Shown here: positions 1-9,681 of the stretch, piece after piece | How positions within the stretch are numbered: the stretch's first letter is position 1 | Layout of the letters: each line of letters starts with the position of its first letter | Assembly: GCA_003164495.1 (NCBI GenBank) | Contig: PLTN01000167.1 | Span: forward strand, 110,955 to 174,954 | Length of the DNA stretch: 64,000 bases | Reading direction: 5' to 3' | Origin: Vulcanimicrobiota bacterium | GTDB taxonomy: Bacteria; Vulcanimicrobiota; Vulcanimicrobiia; Vulcanimicrobiales; Vulcanimicrobiaceae | Position numbers and translations under genes: made by a program | Notes under the pieces: model-generated | What the model was told of the DNA's origin: nothing | Databases searched by the model: none | What the model saw: the letters and a program-made list of their open reading frames with translations, nothing else

Positions 1-585
1 TTCGCGTCGATCAATATCGACATGCCGGGCGTGGGCGAATCGCCGGTGCTGGGGTCGGTCGATGCGGAGCGCCAGTACGCGCCGTTGTTCGATTGGATCG
101 CGACGCAGAGCGATCTCGACGCCGACCGCGTGGTGGTGATCGGCATGTCGTACGGCGGATATTGGGCCACGAAGATCGCGCACACGTATCCCGATCGCGT
201 TGCGGGTGCGGTGAATTGGGGTGGCGGCATCGACCGTTTCTTCAGCCGCGAGTGGAACCTCAAGTCGGCCTCGGCGCCGAGCTATCTGATGGATCTGAGC
301 CTCACGCGCGCCCGCACCGTCGGCGCCGCGTCGTACGATGAGTACATCGAGCGCGTCAAGGATTTCTCGCTCGTCGCGCAAGGCGTGCTCGATCGCCCGC
401 ACGCGCCGATGCTGGTGGTCAACGGACGCGACGATCAGCAGGTGCCGTTCGACGACATGCTGGTGCTGCTCGAACATGGTTCGCCCAAGGCCGCTCGGTT
501 TTTCCCCGGCGGGCACATGGGCTACGGTCCCCAGACCTTTCCGACGGTCCTGGCCTGGGTCAAGCGTCAGGCGCGCATCGCATGA
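1..585 (+). CDS. alpha/beta hydrolase (esterase/acyl hydrolase), 5' end truncated by window start
   Basis: Frame open to base 1; GMSYGGYWATK nucleophile elbow (GxSxG), C-terminal Asp (NGRDD) and His (GGHMGYG) triad positions. Confidence 0.8.
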   Translation, partial: FASINIDMPGVGESPVLGSVDAERQYAPLFDWIATQSDLDADRVVVIGMSYGGYWATKIAHTYPDRVAGAVNWGGGIDRFFSREWNLKSASAPSYLMDLSLTRARTVGAASYDEYIERVKDFSLVAQGVLDRPHAPMLVVNGRDDQQVPFDDMLVLLEHGSPKAARFFPGGHMGYGPQTFPTVLAWVKRQARIA

Positions 586-836
586 GCACGTATACGCTGC
601 AAAGGCTGCTGCGCGACGTCAACCGCGATCCGGCGCTGCGCGAGCGCTATTTCGCGGAAAAGGATGCTTTCGTCGCGGGCTATGCGCTCACACCCGAGGA
701 GCGTAGCGCGATCTTGGCGTTCGATGTCGGCAAGCTCTACGCGCTGGGCGTGCACGGCTTGCTGCTGCGCCCCTTCACCATCATTCACAAGATGAGCGAG
801 CCGGATTACCTGCGCGCGATCCGGGGAGAAGCCTGA
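582..836 (+). CDS. LigA-like small subunit of class III extradiol dioxygenase
   Basis: 84 aa; LigA-like helical domain (LRDVNRDPALRERYF...LTPEERSAILAFDVGKLYALGVHGLLLRPF); directly precedes a LigB-like gene; ATGA overlap with upstream gene. Confidence 0.8.
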   Translation: MSTYTLQRLLRDVNRDPALRERYFAEKDAFVAGYALTPEERSAILAFDVGKLYALGVHGLLLRPFTIIHKMSEPDYLRAIRGEA

Positions 837-1651
837 TGCCGATCGTTTTCGCCGCCGCGATGAGCCACGCACCGGGCATCACGGCGTGGCCCGAAGCCGC
901 GCCGGCCGGACAACGCGACAACCTGGGCGCAGCTTTCGAGCGGCTCGCCGCAGATTTGCACAGCGCACGTGTCGACGCGCTCGTCCTGCTCACCTCGGAA
1001 CACTGGGTGAACTTCTTTCTCGACCACGTCGGCGCGTTCTGCGTCGGCCGGGCCGAGGCGTACACCGGACCGGTCGAACCGTTCCTGCGGATCGAGCGCC
1101 GCGAACAAGCCGGTGCTGCCGATCTCGGCGGACGCATCGTCGCCGCGGCCTACGAGAACGGGTTCGAGCCCGGCTTCTCGTTCGATCTCGAATTCGATCA
1201 CGGCTCGATGGTGCCGCTTCATCTGCTCGGTGTCGGCAATGACGTCCCCGTCGTGCCGATTTTCTTCAACACGCTGGTCGCGCCGCAGCCGTCTGCCGCG
1301 CGTTGCTACGACTTCGGGCGCGTCATCGGCCGCGCGCTGGCGGCGGAGAAGCAGCGTATCGGTGTGATCGCGAGCGGCGGCCTCTCGCACGATCCGGGCG
1401 AACTGCGGCACGGCATCATCGACTCCTCGTTCGACGAACTCTTCATGCAGCGCATGGAGCGCGGCGATGCGGCCGGTCTGCGCGGCTACAGCAACGCCGA
1501 TTTTGCGGCCGCCGGCGCGGGCGCGTTCGAGCTCTTAGCCTGGATCGCGCTGCAGGGTGCGCTCGACGGCGCGCGCGGGCACAAGCTCGCGTACGAAGCG
1601 GTTGTCCCTTGGGCGACGGGGATGGGGCTCATGGAGTTCGACGTCGCGTGA
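836..1651 (+). CDS. LigB-like class III extradiol ring-cleavage dioxygenase, catalytic subunit
   Basis: N-terminal SHAPG metal-binding motif, TSEHWVNFF, GGLSHDPGE motif typical of LigB superfamily; adjacent to LigA-like gene. Confidence 0.85.
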   Translation: MPIVFAAAMSHAPGITAWPEAAPAGQRDNLGAAFERLAADLHSARVDALVLLTSEHWVNFFLDHVGAFCVGRAEAYTGPVEPFLRIERREQAGAADLGGRIVAAAYENGFEPGFSFDLEFDHGSMVPLHLLGVGNDVPVVPIFFNTLVAPQPSAARCYDFGRVIGRALAAEKQRIGVIASGGLSHDPGELRHGIIDSSFDELFMQRMERGDAAGLRGYSNADFAAAGAGAFELLAWIALQGALDGARGHKLAYEAVVPWATGMGLMEFDVA

Positions 1652-2583
1652 AGCGCTCGCACGCGGTGCGCCTCTTCGGCGGTATAGCCGCGGCCGGATT
1701 TACCGGCGCGCCGGCATTCGCGCAGAGCGCGCCCGTGCGCATGGAGACGACGCCGGTCGACTCGGCGGCCGAGCCGTACTACGGTTTCGACATGGGGTTC
1801 TTCAAGGCGGCCGGCGTCGACGTCGACCTTCAGGATGGGGCCATCAACGGAGCCGCGATTTCGACCGCCGTCGCGTCGGGGGCGCTCGACGTCGGCGTTT
1901 CCAACATCGTCTCGATCGCGCAAGCCCACTCCAAACACATCCCGTTCGTGCTGATCGGGCCGGGCGGCTTGTATACGTCCAAAACCCCGTCGACGTACCT
2001 GATCGTTCCGAAAGGCTCGCCGTACCGCACGGCGAGCGACCTCAACGGAAAGACCGTTGCCGTGAACACGCTGCGCGGGCTGCCGCAGTACGGCACGCAG
2101 GCGTGGATCGACAAGAACGGCGGGCGCTCGGAGACCGTGCGGTTTACCGAGGCCGGGCCGCTCGACATGATCGTCGCGCTGCGCAGCGGACGCATCGACG
2201 CCGGCGCGTTCGTCGAGCCGTTCGCGAGCGCGGCCCGCAACGACGGGCGGGTGATCGGCGCGCCGTTCGACGCGATTGCGCCCGCCTTTCTGATCACGGC
2301 GGTGTTTTCGACCATGGCCTGGGCGCAGGCGAACCGGGATGTGGTCCGCCGGCTGCAGGACGCCTTCGCAAAGACCGCGATTTGGTCCAACAAGAACCAT
2401 CCGCAGAGCGGGGCGATCTTGATGAAATACGCTAAGCTGAGCGCCGATACGCTGAAAACGATGCAGCGGACCATCTTCGCCGAGCGGCTCGACCTCTCGC
2501 TCGTGCAGCCGGTCGTCGACCTCACCGCGAAATACGGCGGGGTCGCGGGCTTCCCGGCCGCCGAAATCGTGTTCGCGCCATGA
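1648..2583 (+). CDS. ABC transporter substrate-binding protein, NMT1/THI5/SsuA-like (SBP-1)
   Basis: GTG start overlapping previous stop; signal peptide ending AFAQS; DLNGKTVAV...AWIDKNGGRS...FVEPF signature. Confidence 0.85.
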   Translation: MKRSHAVRLFGGIAAAGFTGAPAFAQSAPVRMETTPVDSAAEPYYGFDMGFFKAAGVDVDLQDGAINGAAISTAVASGALDVGVSNIVSIAQAHSKHIPFVLIGPGGLYTSKTPSTYLIVPKGSPYRTASDLNGKTVAVNTLRGLPQYGTQAWIDKNGGRSETVRFTEAGPLDMIVALRSGRIDAGAFVEPFASAARNDGRVIGAPFDAIAPAFLITAVFSTMAWAQANRDVVRRLQDAFAKTAIWSNKNHPQSGAILMKYAKLSADTLKTMQRTIFAERLDLSLVQPVVDLTAKYGGVAGFPAAEIVFAP

Positions 2584-3521
2584 GGCGCCGGACCGCGCTC
2601 GCGCTCACCGCGGCGGCTCTGGCGAGCCCGTCCGTCGGCAGCGCGCAAACGCTCATTCCGCTGCACATCGCGGGCGTCCCCGAGGATTCGATCACGCCCG
2701 CCGTCTGGGCGGTGCAGAACGGGATATTCCGCAAACACGGTCTCGACGTCCAACTCGAAGCGCAGCACAGCGGCTCGGCCGTGACGGCCGGCGTTGCCGG
2801 CGGCAGCTACCAGTTCGGCAAGTCGAGCATGATCTCGATGCTGGTCGCACACGCGCACAACATCCCGGTCGTCATCGTCGCACCCGGCGGGCTGTACGAA
2901 GCGAGCGACGCGAACGAAGCGATCATCGTGCGGACGGATTCCCCGATCCGCACCGGCGCCGACCTCAACGGCAAAGTCGTGGCGTGTTCCGCGATCAACG
3001 ATCTCTACATGATCGGAACGCGTGCTTGGGCCGACGCGCACGGCGGCGACTCGTCGACGATCAAGTTTCTCGAGCTGCCGATCTCGGCCGTAGCCGCGGC
3101 GCTCGACACCGGCCGGATCGACGCCGGCGCCACGATCGATCCCGATCTGCAGCAGGCCCTGAACACGGGGAAGGTGCGTGTTCTGCTCGATCCCAACGGC
3201 GCGATTGCGCCGCGGTTCATGTATACCGGCTGGATGGCAACGACCGACTACGTGCGCGCGAACGCGACGACGGTCGCGAAATTCCGGGATGCGCTGATCG
3301 AATCGGCGCGCTACGTCAACGGGCACTTTCCGCAGACGGTCGAGGTGATGTCGAAGTTCACCGACGTTCCGGCGGCCGTGTTCAATTCGATGCCGCGCGT
3401 GCTCGGCGCGCTGAGCGTCGACCCGAAGCTGCTCCAGCCGCTGATCGATACCTGTGCGAAGTACAAGGCGATCCCCGCTTCGTTCGATGCGCGCGAACTG
3501 ATCGATCCGGCGCTCCGATGA
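2580..3521 (+). CDS. ABC transporter substrate-binding protein, NMT1/THI5-like (SBP-2)
   Basis: ATGA overlap; MRRRTALALTAAALASPSVGSAQ signal peptide; DLNGKVVAC...WADAHGGDSSTIKFLELP. Confidence 0.85.
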   Translation: MRRRTALALTAAALASPSVGSAQTLIPLHIAGVPEDSITPAVWAVQNGIFRKHGLDVQLEAQHSGSAVTAGVAGGSYQFGKSSMISMLVAHAHNIPVVIVAPGGLYEASDANEAIIVRTDSPIRTGADLNGKVVACSAINDLYMIGTRAWADAHGGDSSTIKFLELPISAVAAALDTGRIDAGATIDPDLQQALNTGKVRVLLDPNGAIAPRFMYTGWMATTDYVRANATTVAKFRDALIESARYVNGHFPQTVEVMSKFTDVPAAVFNSMPRVLGALSVDPKLLQPLIDTCAKYKAIPASFDARELIDPALR

Positions 3522-4474
3522 GCGCGACGCGACGCACGTTTCTCGCGACCGGCGCGGCGTTCGCTGCGAGCTCGCAGGCTGCTTTTGCGCAAACCGTGCC
3601 GCACGTCGTCGTCGGTTCGTCGACGATCGACGCGGCGTCGGCGCTGCTTTCCGCCCAGCACAACGGGTACTTTACCAAGAATGGTCTCGACGTCGAGATC
3701 ATCCAGAGCAACGGTGCCGCGAGCGCGGCCGCGATCGCCGGCGGAACGATGCAGTTCGCGGCGTCCAACATCGTCACGCTGATCAAAGCGCACTTGCAAG
3801 GGATCGGCTTCCTGATGGTGGCGCCGAGCAGCATGTACGTCAACACCAATCCGACGCAGGTGCTGTGCACGCGCACCGACAGCGGTTTCAAGACCGCCGC
3901 CGATCTCAACGGGAAGACGATCGCCGTCACCGCGATCGGCGATCTGCTCTCGACGTCGACCTTGGCCTGGATCGCGAAGAACGGCGGCGACGCGAGCACC
4001 GTGAAGCTGGTCGAATTTCCGCCCGCCGCGCAAGCAACCGCGCTCGAAGCCGGACGCGTCCAAGGCGCAACGCTCGCCGAACCATTTCTCTCCGAGGCAC
4101 TCGGCACCGGGACCGTGCGGGTGTTCGGCAATATCTTCGATGCGATCGCGCCGAGCTTCTTGGTCGCCGCGTATTTCGGCAATAGCGATTGGATGAAGGC
4201 CAACCCCGAAACGGTGCGCCGCTTTGCCCTCTCGATGCTGCAAGGCAGCGCGTTCGCAAACGCGCACCCCGACCAGACGTTGCCGTGGCTGGTCGAGTTC
4301 GCCAAGCTCGACCCGGCCGTCGTCAAACGCTCGCGCCGCGAACATTTCGGTACCTCGATGGATCCGGCGGCGATTCAAACCGAAATCGACGCGCTGGCGC
4401 GCATCAAGGTCATCGATCACAGCTTCGATGCCCGGGATATGATCAGCCCGGTCGTGGCGAACCTCCGCGCATGA
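3518..4474 (+). CDS. ABC transporter substrate-binding protein, NMT1/THI5-like (SBP-3)
   Basis: ATGA overlap; twin-Arg signal peptide MSATRRTFLATGAAF; DLNGKTIAVTAIGDLLSTSTLAWIAKNGGDASTVKLVEFPP. Confidence 0.87.
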   Translation: MSATRRTFLATGAAFAASSQAAFAQTVPHVVVGSSTIDAASALLSAQHNGYFTKNGLDVEIIQSNGAASAAAIAGGTMQFAASNIVTLIKAHLQGIGFLMVAPSSMYVNTNPTQVLCTRTDSGFKTAADLNGKTIAVTAIGDLLSTSTLAWIAKNGGDASTVKLVEFPPAAQATALEAGRVQGATLAEPFLSEALGTGTVRVFGNIFDAIAPSFLVAAYFGNSDWMKANPETVRRFALSMLQGSAFANAHPDQTLPWLVEFAKLDPAVVKRSRREHFGTSMDPAAIQTEIDALARIKVIDHSFDARDMISPVVANLRA

Positions 4475-5343
4475 TCGAGGTCGTTGGGTTCGACGATGTG
4501 CCGTGGGGTTCGCTCGGCACCCACCGCGAGTATCACATCGAGATCAAGACGCCGGTCTTCGGCACCGAAGGCGCGCCCGACAACTTCCGCGTGACGTTCA
4601 ACCGTGGCCTTGGCGGTACCGAAAATCAGCCGCGTCATCGCCACAACTTCGATCAGATCCGGATGCCGCTGGCGGGCCGCGTGAACTATGGTCCGCGGCG
4701 CTGGATCGAAGCCGGCCAGATCGGCTACTTCCCGGAAGGCTTGCACTACGGGCCGACCGAGGATCATCGCGACATCGGAACGAGCGGCTTCACGCTGCAG
4801 TTCGGCGGCGCGAGCGGTCTGGGCTTCATCAGTAGCGCGCAAATGAAGGCCGCGACGCGGGCGCTCGAGCAGCTCGGAACGTTCGAGAAGGGCCTGTTCT
4901 GGCACAAGACCGACGGACCGAAGCCCAAGCCGCAAGACGCGTTCGAAGCGATGTGGGAATACGTCAACGGGCGCCGGATCGAATATCCGAAACCGCGCTA
5001 CAGCGATCAGATCATCATGCGGCCGGAAAACGCGGAGTGGCAGCCGCTCGCCGGAACGCCGGGCGTGCTGACGAAGTCGCTCGGCGATTTCACGGAGCGG
5101 CACGTGTCGGTGACGATGATTCGCGTCCAGCCGGGCGGCGTCGCGACGATCGGTCCGCGTGCGGGAACGCAGGTCGGCATGGTGCTCAGCGGTGCGGGAA
5201 CGGTCGACGGCAAGCAAGCCGGCGTGAATACGTTCGTGAAGATCGGGACGGGCGCGATCGCGAGCGTGGAGACGGGCGTGGGCCTGGAGATCGTGATCTT
5301 CGGTTTGCCGATCTTCGGCGCGGCGCACAGCATCGCCGCGTAG
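4471..5343 (+). CDS. cupin-domain protein (dioxygenase-like)
   Basis: ATGA overlap with SBP-3; RHRHNFDQIRMPLAGRVNYGPRRWIEAGQIGYFPEGLHYGP cupin motifs and a second C-terminal cupin-like half. Confidence 0.7.
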   Translation: MIEVVGFDDVPWGSLGTHREYHIEIKTPVFGTEGAPDNFRVTFNRGLGGTENQPRHRHNFDQIRMPLAGRVNYGPRRWIEAGQIGYFPEGLHYGPTEDHRDIGTSGFTLQFGGASGLGFISSAQMKAATRALEQLGTFEKGLFWHKTDGPKPKPQDAFEAMWEYVNGRRIEYPKPRYSDQIIMRPENAEWQPLAGTPGVLTKSLGDFTERHVSVTMIRVQPGGVATIGPRAGTQVGMVLSGAGTVDGKQAGVNTFVKIGTGAIASVETGVGLEIVIFGLPIFGAAHSIAA

Positions 5344-5349
5344 CCGGCC

Positions 5350-6321
5350 TTAGCGGCGCATATTCAGCACGACGGGGCTGAACAGGTCGCGCGCGTCGAA
5401 GGCGTGGTCGATCAGCTTGAGCCGCGCGAGCGCGTCGATTTCGACTTGGATCAGCGAGGGGTCCATCGCATCGGCGAACTTCTCGCGCCGCACGCGTTTC
5501 GCGACTGCGGGATCGACCTTCGCGAAATCGATCAGCCACGGCAACGTTTGGTCGGGGTGCGTGTTGGCGAAGTTGTTGCCCTCGAGGAGGGCGGCGGCAA
5601 AGCGGCGCGCGGCGTCCGGGTTGGCGTTGATGTAGTCCGGCATGCCGAAGTAGGCGGCGATCAGATACTTTTTCGCGATCGCATCGAAGATCTTCCCGAA
5701 CACGCGCACCGTTCCGCCGCCGACGGCTTCGGAGAGGTAAGGCTCGGCCAAGGTCGCGCCCGCTACGCGTCCGGTTTCCAGCGCCGCGGCTTGCGCGCTG
5801 GGCGGAAACTCGACCAGCTTCACGCTGCTCGACGAGCCGCCGTTCTGATCGATCCACGCAAGCGTCGAGGTGGAGAGCAGATCGCCGATCGCGGTGACGG
5901 CGATCGTTTTTCCATTCAGGTCGGCGGCGGTCTTGATCGAGGCATCGCGCACGCACAGCACTTGCGTCGGATTTTCGGTGGTGTAGAGATCGCCCGGCAC
6001 CACGATCTGGAACGGCACGCCCGAGAGGTGCGCTTTGATCAGCGTGACGACGTTCGAGCCGGTGAGTTGCAGCGTGCCGCCCGCGACCGCCGCCGCGTTG
6101 GCCGCGCCGCTGTTGACGACGAAGTCGACGTCGATACCGTGCTTGTTGAAGAAGCCCCCGCGCTGCGCCGAGACGAGTCCCATCGCCGCGTCGATGGCCG
6201 ATGTCCCGACGCTCAGGTGCGGTCTTGCCGGCGGCGTCTGGGCGACGGCGACCCCGGCGGTTGCGAGCGCAGCTGCCCCGCCGGCGAGAAATGACGTTCG
6301 GGCAAGCCGGTGATGCAGCAT
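5350..6321 (-). CDS. ABC transporter substrate-binding protein, NMT1/THI5-like (SBP-4), close paralog of SBP-3
   Basis: DLNGKTIAVTAIGDLLSTSTLAWIDQNGGSSSSVKLVEFPPSAQAAALETGRVAGATLAEPYLSEAV nearly matches SBP-3. Confidence 0.88.
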   Translation of the reverse strand: MLHHRLARTSFLAGGAAALATAGVAVAQTPPARPHLSVGTSAIDAAMGLVSAQRGGFFNKHGIDVDFVVNSGAANAAAVAGGTLQLTGSNVVTLIKAHLSGVPFQIVVPGDLYTTENPTQVLCVRDASIKTAADLNGKTIAVTAIGDLLSTSTLAWIDQNGGSSSSVKLVEFPPSAQAAALETGRVAGATLAEPYLSEAVGGGTVRVFGKIFDAIAKKYLIAAYFGMPDYINANPDAARRFAAALLEGNNFANTHPDQTLPWLIDFAKVDPAVAKRVRREKFADAMDPSLIQVEIDALARLKLIDHAFDARDLFSPVVLNMRR

Positions 6322-6428
6322 GAAAATCGCTTTCTGGCGCCCTCCATGCTGCCCTGCTCCTGGCTCGCCCGGGCGCCGCTCGCCGGAGCTTCGCAGGCGA
6401 GGCGGTTACGGCGGCGTAAGGGCGCTGC

Positions 6429-7382
6429 ATGCAGCTGATCGCGCGTCGCACGCTCCTGGCTCAGCTTGCGGCCGCCGCCGCCGCGTTTGCGGCGACGCCG
6501 CGGGCGCGCGCGGCGGATCTGCAGACGGTGCACGTCGCCTCGGCGTTGTCCGATGACATCGCCCCGCTGCTCTACGGGATCGCCGGCGGCATCTTCGCGC
6601 GGCTCGGCCTCGACATCCAGCTTCAGGCCGCGAATAGCGGTGCGGCGGCGGCGGCGGCCGTCCTCGGCGGTTCGCTCGAGATCGCGAAGTCGGGTACGAT
6701 GGCGATCGTGACGGGCCACGTGCGCGGCGTGCCGTTGACGGCGATCTGGCCCGCGGCGATCTCGACGGCCGCCGCCCCGATGTGCGGTCTCGTCGTGCGC
6801 AAGTCGGCCGGCATCACGAGCGCCAAGGACTGCAACGGCAAGACGTTCACCGGCGCATCGCTTCAGGATCTCAATCAACTGGCGGCGATGGCGTGGGTCG
6901 ATGCCAACGGCGGCGATTCGAAAACGATGCACTTTGCCGAGATCTCTTCGTCGGCCACGATCCCGGCGCTCGAAGCCGGCCGCATCGACGGCGCGACGGT
7001 GCTCAACCCGATCCTGCAAGTTGCGATGCGCACGCCGAGCGTGAAGCTGCTGACCAACCCCTTCGACACGATCTCCAAGCACTTCTGTTCGAGCACCTGG
7101 TTTACGACCACCGACTACGCCGCTAAGTATCCTGATGTCGTGCGGCGCTTCGTTGCAGGCTTGCAAGAGGCGACCCGTTATGAGTACACCCATCAGGCAC
7201 AGATGGCGCAGTATCTGGCACCGTTTCTGCACGTCGACGAAGCGTCGCTAGCGGCGTTCCCGCGCACGACCGACGGCCTGATGCTCGACCCGAACGACTA
7301 TCAGCCCGTCATCGATCTGGCCGCACGTTACGGCCTCATTCCGAAAGCATTCAGCGCCGGCGAGATGCTCACGGCTTCATAG
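6429..7382 (+). CDS. ABC transporter substrate-binding protein, NMT1/THI5-like (SBP-5)
   Basis: Twin-Arg signal peptide MQLIARRTLLAQLAAA; WVDANGGDSKTMHFAEI signature. Confidence 0.85.
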   Translation: MQLIARRTLLAQLAAAAAAFAATPRARAADLQTVHVASALSDDIAPLLYGIAGGIFARLGLDIQLQAANSGAAAAAAVLGGSLEIAKSGTMAIVTGHVRGVPLTAIWPAAISTAAAPMCGLVVRKSAGITSAKDCNGKTFTGASLQDLNQLAAMAWVDANGGDSKTMHFAEISSSATIPALEAGRIDGATVLNPILQVAMRTPSVKLLTNPFDTISKHFCSSTWFTTTDYAAKYPDVVRRFVAGLQEATRYEYTHQAQMAQYLAPFLHVDEASLAAFPRTTDGLMLDPNDYQPVIDLAARYGLIPKAFSAGEMLTAS

Positions 7383-8477
7383 ATGCGGACCGTGTACGGA
7401 TTTCTCCGGCCGGCAGCCGTCGCCGCACTGCTCGTCGCAACGCTGGCCGGCCCTGCCCGCGCGCAGAGCCCGTCGCCGCCGGCATTTCGCGATCCGCCGA
7501 ACCTGGCCGCGCTGGTCGCGGCCGCGGCCAAAGAAGGCAAGCTCGACGTTGCGTGGGGGGCAACGTACGGCGGTGCCGACGGTGCGCGTGAGATCCAAGC
7601 GCACATCAACCGCATCTATCACATCAACCTGCAGATCCATTACTCGCCCGTTGCGAACGGTGCGGCGTTCCAAACGCAAGTCGCGCAGGAGGTGCGCGCG
7701 GGCCACACGGCCTCATCCGACGTGCTCTTCCACGTGCGCGACACCAATTTGGCCGAGGTCGCGCAGGCGGTGGATTACCGTAAGTACGTGCCGCAGTTAC
7801 CCGAAAACACGATGTACTTCGGCAAGCGCGCCGTCGTCGCGGTGACGGTGCTCGAATCGTTCATCTACAACACCCAAAAGATTCCGCCGAGCCAAGTACC
7901 CAAAAGCTTCGCCGATCTGCTCGCGCCGCAGTGGAAAGGCAAGATCGCATCGACCAACTATCAGGGGCTGTTCGGTAACTATCTCGGGGTCGATGCGATG
8001 ATGGGCCACGCGGGCATGCTGGCGTTCTACCGAAGTTTCTCGCAACAAACGGCGGGTCTGATGACGTGCGGCGACACCGATCGGGTAGCGAGCGGCGAGT
8101 TCCTGATCTTCGGACTCGATTGCGGCGATCATCAAACGCGGCTCGCCCAGCGCAAAGGGCAACCGTTGGGCATCATCCACCCGCGCGAAGGCACCGCGAT
8201 CTACGCATTTGCGCCCGGGATTCCGCTCACGGCCGCGCATCCGGCGGCGGCGCGCCTGTTCATCGCCTATCTCTTGACCCGGGACGGACAGAAGGTGCTG
8301 TGGGACGTGATGGGCGGCGACAACGCCGCGCTGCCGGGCTCGCACATGGCCGGCATCATCGCGCAGGAACGGCGCACGGGCGTGCGCTTCATCAACACGT
8401 TCGGACTCGGCGTCAAACACCCCGAACTCTTTTCGTATGCGAGCGAGATCAATGCCATCATGAATCAGGGACGGTAA
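7383..8477 (+). CDS. extracellular solute-binding protein, Fe(III)/spermidine-type family (family 1-like)
   Basis: Signal peptide; AFQTQVAQEVRAGHTASSDVLF, PPSQVPKSFADLLAPQWKGKIAS motif typical of family 1 SBPs. Confidence 0.75.
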   Translation: MRTVYGFLRPAAVAALLVATLAGPARAQSPSPPAFRDPPNLAALVAAAAKEGKLDVAWGATYGGADGAREIQAHINRIYHINLQIHYSPVANGAAFQTQVAQEVRAGHTASSDVLFHVRDTNLAEVAQAVDYRKYVPQLPENTMYFGKRAVVAVTVLESFIYNTQKIPPSQVPKSFADLLAPQWKGKIASTNYQGLFGNYLGVDAMMGHAGMLAFYRSFSQQTAGLMTCGDTDRVASGEFLIFGLDCGDHQTRLAQRKGQPLGIIHPREGTAIYAFAPGIPLTAAHPAAARLFIAYLLTRDGQKVLWDVMGGDNAALPGSHMAGIIAQERRTGVRFINTFGLGVKHPELFSYASEINAIMNQGR

Positions 8478-8489
8478 GGAGAAGCTCCG

Positions 8490-9632
8490 ATGACCGCAAC
8501 GCCTTCGCTCGACATCGCCGGATTCGAGATCGCGCATACCGGCCCCGATACGCCGGCCGGCCGGTATCTACGCCGCTTCTGGCTGCCGGTCGCGATGCTC
8601 GACGACGTCGCGCCGGGGCGCGCCAAACCGCTTCACGTCCTCAACGAAGGCTTCACCTACTACCGCGGCGGCTCCGGCGATCCGTACCTGGTCGGGTTCT
8701 ACTGCGCGCACCGCAGCACGCAAATGTCGACCGGGTGGGTCGAAGGCGAAGAGCTGCGCTGCTTCTATCACGGTTGGAAGTACACCGGGATGGGTCAGTG
8801 CGTCGAGCAGCCCGCCGAAGAAGACGCCTTTGCCGCCAAGGTTCGCATCGAGGGCTATCCGGTGCGGGCGTATCTCGGCTTCGTCTATGCCTATCTCGGT
8901 ACGGGTGAACCCCCGCCGTTTCCGCGCGTGCGCGCGCTCGAAGGGGAGGGGCATCTCGAAGGGCGTTCGTTCGTGCGGCATTCGAACTATTGGAACGGGC
9001 TCGAGAACGCGTGCGATCAGGTGCACATCAACTTCGCCCATCGCAACAGCCGCTATCACGCCAGCGGCGTCATTCGCGAAATTCCCCAAATCGATGCCGA
9101 AGAGACGGCCTACGGCATCGTGCGCGACGTGCTTTTCAGCGACGGCAAGCGTCGCATCGCGCACACGCTGATGCCGGTCGGCTCGCTGATCTCGACCTGG
9201 GATCGCCAAGCCGGCTGGGTGCAGCATCTCTCCTACCGCATTCCGATCGACGACGCGAGCCACATCAGTTTTACCGCCGACCTCATTCCGCTCGCCGGCG
9301 ACGCGCTCGCGCAATGGAAGGCCGCGCGCGAAGAGCGCAGCGCACAACTGGCCGCATTGGCGCCGTACGATGCGGTCGTGCGCGGCGCGCTCGACGGCAG
9401 CATCAACCTGCACGAACTCGACCGGGCCGACATCGTCAACGTTCAGGACGACGTTGCGCTCGCGGCGCAACCGCCGGTGGGCAGCCGGCCGTCGGACCGG
9501 CTCGGCCGCTCCGATATTCAGATCATTATTTTGCGACGCATCTACGCGCGCGAACTCCGGGCTCTCGCCGCCGGTCAACCGCTTACCGAGTGGCGGATAC
9601 CCGACGATCTCGCCGGCACCGGCGGCGCCTAG
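8490..9632 (+). CDS. Rieske [2Fe-2S] aromatic ring-hydroxylating oxygenase alpha subunit
   Basis: CAH...X17...CFYHGWKY Rieske CxH/CxxH motif; VHINFAHRNSRYHASG mononuclear Fe-binding region. Confidence 0.85.
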   Translation: MTATPSLDIAGFEIAHTGPDTPAGRYLRRFWLPVAMLDDVAPGRAKPLHVLNEGFTYYRGGSGDPYLVGFYCAHRSTQMSTGWVEGEELRCFYHGWKYTGMGQCVEQPAEEDAFAAKVRIEGYPVRAYLGFVYAYLGTGEPPPFPRVRALEGEGHLEGRSFVRHSNYWNGLENACDQVHINFAHRNSRYHASGVIREIPQIDAEETAYGIVRDVLFSDGKRRIAHTLMPVGSLISTWDRQAGWVQHLSYRIPIDDASHISFTADLIPLAGDALAQWKAAREERSAQLAALAPYDAVVRGALDGSINLHELDRADIVNVQDDVALAAQPPVGSRPSDRLGRSDIQIIILRRIYARELRALAAGQPLTEWRIPDDLAGTGGA

Positions 9633-9637
9633 GCGGC

Positions 9638-9680
9638 TTGGGCGCAGCCCAAACGCGAAGGATTCACGGAACGTGAATCC
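9638..9680. terminator. Candidate bidirectional terminator: two stacked perfect hairpins between convergent Rieske genes
   Basis: TTGGGC-GCA-GCCCAA (9638-9652) and GGATTCACG-GAA-CGTGAATCC (9660-9680), between stop codons at 9632(+) and 9682(-). Confidence 0.6.
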
Positions 9681-9681
9681 A

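Noticed and set aside
806-1411. Long antisense ORFs in the first 5 kb and elsewhere
   Set aside because: Arg/Asp-rich composition typical of out-of-frame reading in high-GC DNA, no family motifs
1303-1647. N-terminal extension of the SBP-1 ORF
   Set aside because: Overlaps the LigB gene in another frame; the GTG at 1648 with signal peptide is the credible start
2984-3517. N-terminal extension of the SBP-3 ORF and similar Arg-rich extensions
   Set aside because: High-GC frame artefact; real start at 3518 overlaps the previous stop as ATGA
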